Assembly (NCBI GenBank): GCA_963970005.1
Contig: CAXAMN010013891.1
Location: 874,333-938,332 of the forward strand
Source: Durusdinium trenchii
Lineage: Eukaryota > Sar > Dinophyceae > Suessiales > Symbiodiniaceae
Reading direction: 5' to 3'
Length of the DNA stretch: 64,000 bases
A program made the translations under genes and the position numbers. Under the pieces are notes generated by a model. The model did not search any database. It had not been told where the DNA came from and saw only the letters and a list, made by a program, of their open reading frames with translations. Shown here piece after piece: positions 35,051 through 45,550 of this stretch; within the stretch, counting starts at the first letter, position 1, and each line of letters begins with the position of its first letter.

Positions 35051-37886
35051 GCCAACGGAACAGCAGGAAACACAAGTAGCAACACTTGGGCCAAATGCCT
35101 TCCAGTGGCTATAGGGTTTGAACAATTGATATCAAGATGCCCTCGACTCTGAACTCCGCACACGCAGGACTTGGACTCCGCACGATGCTCTTGCATCCGC
35201 GTCCACCGCGAGAAAGAACTGGCGGACGAGTGCACGTGCTGCTTTCCGCCCGTGGTATTTGGTTGTTTGAAAGGATCTACCCTTCCAATGCTTTGTGGTT
35301 ATATTTTTGATATGGTCGTGGCCCCTATCCTGAAAATATTCTTAGGACCTTCCTTTCCGCATTCCAGCATGTTCAAAGGCCCCCCATGGGCCCTCAACGC
35401 TCTGGAGCCATCGTGCTTGAAGTCACGTGTGTGCCTGTGCAGCGGAGCAACGGGGCGATCGAAACCATCCGAGATCTATTGGTAAACCAAATTGTAGGGT
35501 TTTCTACCAATACCCGAGGTATCGGAACGACACCCGATGTTTCGGTGGCCCTGAGGCCCAAACCCGATGTTTGCAAGCAGACCCTTTAATTTTTATGGGT
35601 TCAGGCTTACAGGGTAATTATGGGACTTGAAATCCATGGGAACATCTTGAAGATTCAGCCTTTGAGAGCTTGGAGTCCGACATAGCGGGTGCTTCCTTGT
35701 TGACCAGCTTCTTCCCCAAGCAGGACTTGTCGATTCCCAGGGATGGGCTGGTGAATGATTCCAGTGCACCTCAGGATGGTACAGAGATCCGGCTGGCACA
35801 GCAGCTTGGCGGCACGTTGAGGTAGGTTGGGGCGAGACGTCATGAAGAACAGAGAGAGAGAGAGAGAGACAGAGAGAGACCAGAAACATCCTCACAGGGA
35901 TGGCAGGATGTCCCTTGGTCACGAGCCAGAGCTTAGCGGCATGACCCAGTTGTTCATGGATTTGTGTGGGTTCCTAGGATGTCGCTTGTTTTTTCGGGCA
36001 TGAGATTGCATGATATGTGAGTTTTTGTTTGATGATGTTTGATTCTTTTGTGTACGCACTTGCGGGGCATCGTGTTCTAGGCGCCGGGCCAGATGTTCAT
36101 CACGTTCATCACAGTAGGGAAGGTCAATCAATGGATGTCAATGGTTTTTGCATGTTCCACTCCAACTGTCCAGAGCAGTTCCGCAACCCGTGCTTGAGCT
36201 GCACATCTGGCCCCGGGGGATCGATCCATCGCGCATCGTCCAAGCTACATGGGAATAGGTCGAGAGTGCTTTGATTGATGCGTTTTTCTGGCATTTGTGG
36301 GACAATCTTGGGCCACCTAACCCCATGTGTTGCAGGAAACTTGATCGTTGAGACCATTTCCATTGCTACAGTATATGCTGCATTCCTACCGGACTCCAAT
36401 TATGGATTAAATCATTTGCGAGTCTTCTAGACACATCTTGACTTTTGTGTAGGGCACGAGGGAGGCTACTTCGAAGGGGTTTGCTTGTGCTTGGCAGGCC
36501 TTTGCAGCCACTGTTTGAGAGATTGCCTGGTGTCCCACATGCAAATCGTCTTTGAATGATTTTCGGGGTCGGCAGGCTTGGGATGTTCGTGCATGTTCGT
36601 GCATCGTTGTGCCGCCATGTCGCCACAGACGACCTGTGTTTTCAGGTCTCCAGAATGGGGCCTCTCAGAGCAGAACGGAAAGGCAGGGATCTGAGAGGGC
36701 CTATACAGGCCTCGTTCACAGGTGGGTTTTTAGAAGAGAGACGGGTCTATCCGATTTGGTGATCCTTCTCAGCAACATGCTATGACCCCGGTGACCGGGA
36801 GTGAATGACTTTGTGTAGTGGTCTCTATCCGAACTGACCTGTAACGGTCAGGAAACAAGAACATCACTAGTTTTGATCAAGGCCTGCAACTGAACCATCA
36901 TTATCCACTGGGACATGGTAATAGGATAGACCCATTTATATAATATTTGTAATGGGCGTCCATAATACATAATGTTATATGTAAACAACCTTTTGGGGAT
37001 TGTGCCATCTATGCTGGCTGGCTCCTCGTCCACAGGTTTGGAGACACCCCAGTTTTCATCCGTGGGCATGATTCACCGGGTTTGTTTGAGACTTGTGGGT
37101 CTTTGTTTCAGTTGTTTTTCTTTGGACTTGCCTGCATTCTTGCCGACGGCAGCTGCTTTTTCGGCTTGGTGACCTGATCAGCTGGATGAAACACTTCCAG
37201 CGATTTTGGTCGTCCGGTTGTTCTAGTTTGGATAGGTTCTCTATTGCTGGGGTTTTGAGGTGATGTGGAATGCTTCAATCGCCTGTGTGCATGTGTGTTC
37301 CTATCATGTTCGTGTCCAACTTGCTCGTGTGAAACTTTGCATTCTTACTACAAAACCCGGAAGAAAAGCTAAAGAATACTCTAGAACAAAGCTACTTGGG
37401 ACGACTGGCGTTCGTTCTCGATGTGCATGATGCCTTGTTGCAGGGGACTCACATTTCATATACTGTCGCACCAGTCCAAACAGACAGTGCACAGAGGTTT
37501 GGGTTTGAAAAGCTGCACTACCACCTCAAGTTGCGTGAGTTGCATGGTTTGGCCTGAAAGAAACGAATATTCTGTTCCTCAAGTCCTTTGATTGCAACAT
37601 GTATCATGATGTATGCCCAAGACGGATTGCGATGAGCCTTCATAGAATCCACCGCCAGCTGAAAAATAGCAAATCCCCAACTCCGCCGACCACCCGACAC
37701 CAAACACGTCTCACACGTCTGAAGTCCTTTCGCGGCCAAAAAGGCAAGGAACACACGTCCGCGGGAAACAGAAGAACCAATCAAGTTCACGTCTCTGCGC
37801 CACCTCACCCCCAAAAACAAACCGGAGAGAGATCCCTTAGGAGCGCTCTCCTGGCGCTCCTCTCTTTCCACACACCTGATCGGCAG
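35051..37886. other. Non-coding stretch upstream of the minus-strand cluster
   Basis: It should contain the 5' flank of the AT-hook/RG gene, but no promoter motif is evident (dinoflagellates rarely have TATA boxes). It contains a copy of the AACCCGATGTTTGC repeat near 35560, a (GA)n run at about 35851-35880, and otherwise short frames. Confidence 0.45.
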
Positions 37887-38431
37887 GTGGTGATTCAGAA
37901 GGTGGGTCTACGGCGGTGGATTCTCACGGACGATGGCCTGCTGATCCTGGAGAACCGACCGGAATTCGCCCTCTCGGTGGCCGGGCCCATCGATGCAGGC
38001 GCCGAAAACTGGTCGACGTGGTTGGTCCGGAGCGGGAGGACACTCCCGGAGATGGGGGCCATCCAGGGCTGAGAAAGCGGCTACTTGGGAGCCAGAAGTG
38101 GTGATGCTACCCGATCTTATGACATGTTCAGAAGGTTCAGAGCTCTAGTTCCTGTTTGGATGGCGAATGTTTCAGGTTAGAAAAAGCACAGAAGCTTCGT
38201 CTCCAATCCAACAGCAGCACCTTAAGATCCTTAAAGCCTTCCTCGACTTGCCGGACGCAGGCGCACAGCTTGGGCTTCAGTTCCACTACTTCACGCCCGA
38301 CCACAAGAACTCATGGCAGATGGACCCCAGTGGCCGCATCTCGCGACTGGGCTCAATAAAGAGGACGGCCAAAAGGGCTGGACCATCCAGTGTGGGGCAG
38401 GGGGGCTTGAATTTGAACCCCTATAGATGTT
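37887..38431 (+). CDS. Two candidate exons, possibly beta-trefoil (ricin B-like lectin)
   Basis: A GC3-rich segment follows CGGCAG at 37886 and reads VGLRRWILTDDGLLILENRP, then FALSVAGPIDAGAENWSTWL, open to 38072. A second segment, after a CAG near 38175-38211, reads LDLPDAGAQLGLQFHYF and NSWQMDPSGRISRLGS, open to 38431. 'W.L..DGLL.....FALSV.G' and 'NSWQMDPSGRI' resemble the repeating 'QxW....dG.I' units of ricin-type beta-trefoils, but no full trefoil is present. A third GC3-rich piece near 38522-38600 (TIRGIDVDSGRFEDSWASIS) may belong too. The donor between the two main segments was not resolved. Alternative: unrelated Trp-containing protein. Confidence 0.4.
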
Positions 38432-38600
38432 GAAGTCTGTAGACACTCAGACTGGGATATGTGATAGTGCATCTATAGTGATCACGTCTTTTCGTAAGAT
38501 GTTTATGTATAAGTGGAGATGCACCATCCGGGGCATAGACGTCGATTCCGGGCGGTTTGAGGATTCCTGGGCGTCCATCAGCATTCTCACCTTGAGGGTT

Positions 38601-40179
38601 CTTTCACTTCATTCTGGTCGGCCGGATTGGTAGCTGCCGAAAGACGGTACTTGTATGATTTTATTTGGGATGAGGATCGCACAGAAAATGCGACTCAGCA
38701 TGGTAGTACAAAATCAAATACTGTAGAGAACCGCCAGACCTGCCTAAGCACGCAAAAGCCAAGCATTGCCAGTTGTGGGGTTCCATTTCTGTGTTAGGCA
38801 TTGCAACGTGTATGTGTTTCGAAGTATCTTGTTCCTTGCTTTTGGGCCGCACTTGTTGTGTAGCACTGCTAGTAGGCCAATCTTTTTGAAGGTCATAGTC
38901 AGTTTTTCGTTGGCATCTTGATGGCCCCCCCAAAAAGGCCCGTTTCCACCCCATGACTCCCAGAGATGAAAGAGCTTTGTATGCCATGATTTCATCAGGC
39001 TGCGGCACACTCCGAGCTTTAGCCTGGCGGTCTACAATGGGGCTCTCCATGGCGGGGCAGAGGTGGTGCTTTGGAAGCTTGCTGCAACGCAGGTGAGTCG
39101 GGAGTGAGGGCATAGAATTACTCCTTCCATCTCCTCCCTGAACTGTCCCAGCCCAGGCAGTCTTGTATTTCATGCCCATGGTGGTGGCACAGCATTCATC
39201 GCAAGTTGATGCACCAAGTTTGAAGTTGCGCAGGTCTTGCAGGTAGCGTCCAAGTTCCAAAGATCATCCCCCTTGCTTGGACGAGAGGCCTCCCCAGACC
39301 GTCAAGAAAGCTTACAATTGGTGGCCCTTTTTGGGGGGTGGTCGCCAATGGGCCAATGTCAGTTCTAATTGGCTGATCGATAGATCAACTCTCACAGGTG
39401 TTGACAAACCTACTATGGAAAAGAGCATTCTCCCATGGTCCCTTGGTCCCTCAAAACCTAGGGATTTGAGACCCCAGACCCCTCCATATGGGGGTCCGAC
39501 CCCTCCATATGAGGGCCCAGGGTCGCGTCTGGGCTATATAATGATGTCTAATGATTTCGGGTTTTGTTCCTCAGCACCCAGGAAGTCTCACCCTGGAATT
39601 TAGGGATGCTGAGACGACTTATGCACGGTGAGGAGTTTCATGAGCAGACTCACTGACTCACTTTGTGCCCAAACTTTTGCAGATGAGTCTGCTTCCTGAG
39701 GCTGAATTCGAATGAGACGTCTTGCGTCGCACGTCGGCTGTCGGCCAAAAGGATCCCGTTGAGTACAAGACCTATTCGGCCAGGAACCGATGACCATGGG
39801 GATTTGTCCGTTGATTTCGGCACGTCCTTTGGCCCCAAAAGACCGCTGAAACACTGTGTGGTTCCGAAGCCCCCGGTGTCCGCTGGACCCATGGCGGAAC
39901 GAACAAAACCCAGGGGGGGGGGCAGAACGGAAGCGTTCCGCGTTCCTCGCGGAGTTCACTCAGGAACGACCCACTGAGCATGCCACACAACACCTGGACC
40001 CGGCAGGCGGGGAGGGCGAGGAGATGGAGCTTCAGACCACCTCGGGGGAGCTCGAAGCTCCCGAAGCTTCGCGAAGCTCGAGATGAACCTGAGCAGAGTC
40101 AATCCGTTTTTGGGGGGTCGCAGAGATGCTCCATCCATATATGGCATACCATATAGATCATATAGCAGCTAGATTATAG
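38601..40179. other. No supported gene
   Basis: A minus frame at 38661-39260 spans 199 codons but shows no recognisable motif or codon bias. Palindromic CCCCTCCATATG..GG words occur near 39480-39510. Otherwise nothing distinct. Confidence 0.35.
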
Positions 40180-40271
40180 TCCCTAGGGCTCCAACAACCT
40201 CCTGATAAGGTGGTTGGGGTGGGTTTTTGGGGTCTAACCACCTTCTGAGGATATGGTTGGAGGTGTAGGGA
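40180..40271 (-). mobile_element. Family A-related TIR element, reverse orientation
   Basis: Ends CCCTAGGGCTCCAACAACCT and the reverse complement of ..GGTTGGAGGTGTAGGG form imperfect ~33-base inverted repeats. The core GGGGTGGGTTTTTGGGGT is the reverse complement of the CCCAAACCCACCCC-type core in the copies at 11608 and 43203. Confidence 0.6.
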
Positions 40272-41005
40272 GTATATGATAGCAGTAATATGCAGGTCAT
40301 GTAGTTTGGGGGGTGCGAAGTTTCTGGAGTTTGGGGAGGAACCATCAATCTCTTAGACTCTGGCACCCTTTGGGATTGCTCACTGGTGTCTAAGCGAGAC
40401 TCCTATAAACAGCTCCCCGGGACAAGTGACCTCATTCTTTCACGATGTGAAGGTTAAACTTCCACATATTTCAACCATTGAGTGCAGCACTGATGCAGTA
40501 AGGGCGAATTTGAAGAGACATGCACCCCACCAACGGCCCGCGCGAGCTACCACAACGCTTATAGGGTCATGAATTGAATGCCAACTGAGGCAGCTTACCA
40601 CAGTAACATTGGAGTAACATCTATATCATTCGAGAAAAATACACAGAGATGGCAAAGCATTCTTTGCAATGCATGTAATTACAGCCAATTCTCGGCCTGT
40701 TCTCTTCCAACATCTTCCAACGGTTGTTTACGCCCAGTCCATCCTCCCAATCCTCCTCCTCCTCCTCCTCCGATCCACGGCATTCGCTGATGGCTCCAGG
40801 CGCCCACCTCGGGCAGCCTCAGCAGCACCGATGCCTGTAAGCTGCGCGTCCTCGGGAGCCGTCGCTCGGCGTGGATCAGGACGAGTGGGGGATGGTTGAG
40901 CGGGTGCGAGGACGGAGTGGGGTGGGGTTGGATGGAGAGAGTGGGCCCCCCGAATGATGAGTCCAGTTGGGATGGTCCAATCTTAGGGGACAGATTCGCA
41001 AGTCG

Positions 41006-41006
41006 C

Positions 41007-41058
<52 letters not shown>

Positions 41059-41068
41059 NNNNNNNNNN

Positions 41069-41115
<47 letters not shown>

Positions 41116-41295
41116 ATCTAATCTAATCTAATCTAATCTAATCTAATCTAATCTAATCTAATCTAATCTAATCTATCTAATCTATCTAATCTATCTATCT
41201 AATCTATCAATCTATCTATCTAATCTATCTATCTATCTATCTAATCTATCAATCTATCAATCTATCAATCTATCAATCTATCAATCAATCAATCA

Positions 41296-41329
<34 letters not shown>
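41006..41329. repeat. Compound (TCTA)n microsatellite with unit changes
   Basis: Starts as TCTA tetranucleotide, changes to the pentamer AATCT at about 41111-41180, then mixed AATCTATC units, CAATCTAT, and CAAT, before returning to TCTA. It is interrupted by ten N at 41059-41068, so its true length is unknown. Confidence 0.97.
41059..41068. other. Assembly gap (10 N) inside the microsatellite
   Basis: Ten unknown bases within the TCTA tract; the gap size is likely a placeholder. Confidence 0.98.
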
Positions 41330-43202
41330 GTCAGGATGATTTTCCGCTAGCACCTTCTTGAGCTGATCGTGATTGACGACTGACAATTCGGGAGGTCACA
41401 ACATGTACGGCACACGGCGCTGCATGCGTGCATGTTCTGAACATGTGCTATGCTGCTATGCATGAGTTCCTCATGGCCGCGTGGCCAGGGATCAAACTCT
41501 TCACTTCAGAACTCGAGCACGTGTGTCAATCCTGAATGGAACATGTTTGGCTACGGGCATGGGTGAAGCATGGTGAAGCCATCTTCATGTGTTGATTGAG
41601 CTCATTGAGGATGCAGAGGGGTGAACATCAAGTCGTCAGGACTTTGGTACTTCAACTTCAGAACTGCAATCAAGAAGAGCAACGACTATCAAGAGCCACT
41701 TAGGTTACCACTTGCATGTACAAGGAATAACAACGTTGATATACACTGATGACAGATTGTACTAGACTTCTGTCAGTCACTACTGGTTACCTTTGTGCTT
41801 GGATTTTGGAACATTGGGTCTTTGTCAAGGATTGACTCAGCAAGGAGTTGAGACATGTACCCAACACACGCATCCATTGCTAAACTTCATGTGCTGGTTT
41901 TTCACTTGCCAGAGAAAAGGACACTCAAATCCTCAGACCGCCGTCAATCCTTTTGCTCCACCCGTCGACTTTCCTGAGGCTGTGGCCGGGATAGCGGTAG
42001 CTGGTTCTCCGGGCCCAAGGACTATCAGAAGGGCTACGTCGCGGTGTCGCAGGCTACGTCCCCTCCGTTGGACTCACTTTTGTGGGGGTGAATTGCCGGC
42101 CGGTGGGGAAGGGGTGTGGATTTGATTCAGAAATCAGTGTGTTTTACGGAAGTCTTGGTATACCCTGGGAGTCCAGTCGACTACAAACAGAATGGTCCGA
42201 CTAGGGTGCCTGAAAGGGACTGTCCTTTACTTCACGGAAAAGTATCGTCTTTGGACTTCTAGGGTACGTATATAAGTTAAAGGCAGGTCTTGGCATCCAT
42301 TTCAACTGGCCCATGCGGATAAAACGGCTTGTGACCCCCTTGAAAACCAAGCCGAGAAGGGGAGAGGTGGAGGGTGAAAGTGGGTCCAAGAATATCGATC
42401 GATCCTGACATATCGATCGATGAGTTTGGGATGCGACAGTGTCTTGGGGATTTGGACTTTCGCTGTTTCAACGGGAGATCAGCATTTTGTTGATTTTTTT
42501 TTGTGGGGCAGAGCCAGGGGCAGAGAGTTTTCGAAGAGTTGTTTTCGCCTAGGTGATTGCCCCCTTCAAAGGCAATCATGCTTGAAGGTGTAATTATACA
42601 TACATATTCTTGAAATGTCTTGAAAGCGCAGTCGGACGAGTTTATATCACACCTTCAGTTGGGTCAGTTGGGTGCGCTGTGTGGCCGGCAGAACCCTCAA
42701 TAAGATCAAGCCTGTTGAGTTTCTCCCCCGACCTCGATGTGTCGTTTCGTTCGCTCCGGCTTGAGGTGCAAGAGGAGGTCTGAACCTGAAGGTCTGAACC
42801 GCAAGCTTTCAGACCTCTGAAAACCACACCCCCTGCCGAGCCGGGCTGATAGGGTCGGACATCTGAACCACAAGCTTTCAGACCTCAAACCCCACACCCC
42901 TGCCGAGCCGGGAGTAGACCCGGGCTGATAGGGTCAGACATGAAACCCGAATCGCTTCTCGCTTCTCGCCAGAGCCCGGACCGGGATGCGGCCACGGAGT
43001 CTTCTTGGGCGTGGCTGGGATGGAGAGGGGAGCGGAGAGCGGAGAGATGGGAACGTGCTTCTTTTTTGGGGGGGGGGCGATGTGAGGACCTGTGGATTCA
43101 TAGTTGACTTCTATTTTAGGGAGGGTCTATACCAGATGTTGAGTGAGGGGCGCTCCCAGCGCCATCCCAGTGATGTGTTCTTTTTAAATCTCAATCTTCA
43201 TA
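41330..43202. other. No supported gene
   Basis: Near 42780-42925 a ~75-base unit (CTGAACC.CAAGCTTTCAGA, then ..CACACCCCTGCCGAGCCGGG) is present twice in tandem. Paired ATCGATCGAT words occur at 42395 and 42413. No exon was recognised. Confidence 0.4.
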
Positions 43203-43305
43203 TCCCTGGGGATCCAAGTACCTCCTCAAGAAGCTATTTGGACATATTTGGACCCTCTAAACCCACCCCAAACACCTTCTTAGAAGGTACTTGGAGCCCT
43301 GGGGA
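43203..43305 (+). mobile_element. Non-autonomous TIR element, family A copy
   Basis: Left TCCCTGGGGATCCAAGTACC and right end GAAGGTACTTGGAGCCCTGG (43283-43302) are imperfect inverted repeats. The core GGACCCTCTAAACCCACCCC + AAACACCTTCT matches the 11608 copy. Confidence 0.75.
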
Positions 43306-44066
43306 TCACTTGATATCTACCAGAACATCCAGGTTTGTGCGGGTTTGTAAAGTGCTCCGTTATCCCCCCTGGGACGCCCCTCCGTTGATTCAGCTCGAGC
43401 GCGGCTCGTTTTATTCGGCTCCTTCACCAAAGAAGCTGCCATGAGCAGATCAATCACGTTGATGATTGGCTCTGTGCCAAGTACACCTCCTCATAACGTA
43501 TTCTAATCTCTATCCATCATTGTATCGTCCAACTGGCTAGTCAGTTGCCCCGCTTTAGTGGAGCAGAATGTTTCTCACTTAAGCTCATGTGATAATTCCA
43601 ACTTCCTCCAGCGACTCGCCGATTCGTGACGACCGAGAGTCCGGCGGTTCGTTCGCCATGCTCGTCACCGATTCGCAGCGCGAGCGAGCGAGCGAGTGAA
43701 ACGTCCCAGGAAAGTGGTGGACCATTCCCACAGCTCAGAAATCGCCCACTTCATCAAGGAACCTAAGATGGGCTCGGCCTTTCTGTTGAAGTTGATGGAC
43801 CCCACGGGCAAGACCGTGCAAGGACCGACTGGCGAGGCGGACCACCTCGCTCGCCCCGAAAGGGGGTGAAGCTCCGTGTGCAGCTGGTGTCTTCTAAAGG
43901 GTTGCTGGTGGTCGGTGGGTCGTAGCCCTGCATCTTGCAAAGTCGTAGCCCTGCAACTTGGTGAGTGCAACAACTGAGCAGAGCTGGGTTTCAAGTGACC
44001 CATCTCCTTTCAAGTTTCCAGTTGGACCACAAGAGCCGGGGCAAGCATTGCTTTTAGAATAGACAC

Positions 44067-44797
44067 GCCCAAACCACCTCCAATGTATAGTATAGGCACA
44101 TATGGCAGTCCCATTAGTCGTGTTTGAGTGTTATAGCTGGGGCCCAGGTTCAGTCCCGACTGAAGACGAGATAAGACAACCAGCGTGACAACCAGGTCTT
44201 TTCAGAACGAACGGTGTTGCTGGACGCTTTGACCACTGTCGTTCGCGAGGGGTTGCTTGGATTGACCCGTCCGGAAGAGACACTTTGAACCAACCGGGGC
44301 GCCTTGGACCCGGAGCTTCGGAGCTTCGGAACCAGTGACCAAGTGACCTGGGGGTCCAGGTTGGCTTCGCATGTCAAGCCACATGCTGGAGTTTGGTTGG
44401 AGGTGACGTTTGCTGACGAGAGGAGCGGTTTTCTCCAATCCCATACACTCCAGATATGCTTACATTGACCCCCCAATGGCACCACCCCAACTGATCGGCA
44501 GTCCTATGGCAGTCCCATGGGTCGTGTCCGGGAATTGGTTTTTGGGGCCCTGTCTTTACGATCGACATCAATCCACCGAACTCAGCTGCGGCACCGAACA
44601 TCCGCCTGGCCCACGGCGGGTCCAAGACTGTTTTGAAACGTTCGTGGCTCGCACCGTTCAGTTGGTTCCTTTGATCCGGCGACGATCGAATGCGTGGTGG
44701 CGGGCCAGATCGATGGCCCGGAAGCTGCGTTACGGCTCAGAGTACAGCACAACGCCAGCACCACTGCCATATGTGCCTACATTGGGGTGGTTTGGGC
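44067..44797. repeat. Inverted ~35-43 base arms flanking a 0.7 kb segment
   Basis: GCCCAAACCACCTCCAATGT..GGCACATATGGCAGT (44067-44109) reappears in reverse complement at 44763-44797, lacking a 7-8 base insertion (TAGTATAG-like). Between them lies a complete family B element (44440-44533) and a GC3-rich plus frame (PPNSAAAPNIRLAHGGSKTV, ~44572-44640). It could be a larger TIR element with a nested insertion, or two partial elements. Confidence 0.55.
44440..44533 (+). mobile_element. Family B TIR element, copy 1 (diverged left end)
   Basis: The right half, CCCCAACTGATCGGCAGTCC then TATGGCAGTCCCATGGGTCG, is nearly identical to copies at 45451, 48607 and 61471. The left end CCCATACACTCCAGATATGC is shortened and diverged. 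Confidence 0.75.
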
Positions 44798-45450
44798 TTG
44801 CCTGTAGGCATATATGGAGTGTTTGGGGTATGATGTAGCGCTTTTGACACATTTCTCATCCGAACGCATCACATGTGGGTTTGGGTGCCACGTTCCAATC
44901 ATATATAATTGGACCCATCCAGTACCTTCACTGTTGGAACAGACGCGAAACTCGCATCTCCAAAGTTCAGCAGGATATTTGTCTTGCGAGGAGCTGCTTG
45001 GTCACGTGAAGAGCGCATTTCACGACAGGGTCTGACAGATCTTGAAAGACAATGGGGACAACACCGGCCATTTCTAGCGATGATTGCACAGAAAAACGAC
45101 AACACTGACTCCAGCAACCACTATGTTTGGCATTGCGTTTGGGTGATGCTCGTTAGCTTTGCTTCTGACCCTCCCAACCTCCAAAAACACTAGTGAAACA
45201 CTTGTGGCCGGGCTTCACCGACTTGCATCTAGGGCACCCCAAAAGTGGCACATTGACATAGACGATGCATATGGCATATGGTCTGCCTTCTACCGTGAGC
45301 ACGACCATGCCATCTTCCCGCAGTATCAGTGGCTCAGAAGGTGTATCAAGAAGGAACATATCCCCCAGAAGGTCACTAGGAGGATCTGGTCCTCCTGAGC
45401 CACCATAGGAGAACATATCCACCTCCGCCACCATAGGATAAGTTCCAATT

Positions 45451-45550
45451 CCCAGACACTCCATGGGACTGGCATATGCTCCATACATTGACCCCTCTGG
45501 CACCACCCCAACTGATCGGCAATATATGGCAGTCCCATGGAGTGTTTGGG
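45451..45550 (+). mobile_element. Family B TIR element, copy 2
   Basis: Ends CCCAGACACTCCATGGGACT and ..AGTCCCATGGAGTGTTTGGG form almost perfect 21-base inverted repeats, better than in the other copies. The internal CATATGCTCCATACATTGAC block is shared with copies 3 and 4; AATATATGG replaces AGTCCTATGG. Confidence 0.85.

Noticed and set aside
38661-39260. A 199-codon minus frame
   Set aside because: No motif, no codon bias and no splice context.
45153-45506. A 117-codon minus frame and an overlapping plus frame
   Set aside because: Both strands look equally coding-like, and part of the minus frame lies within a family B element, so neither is reported as a gene.
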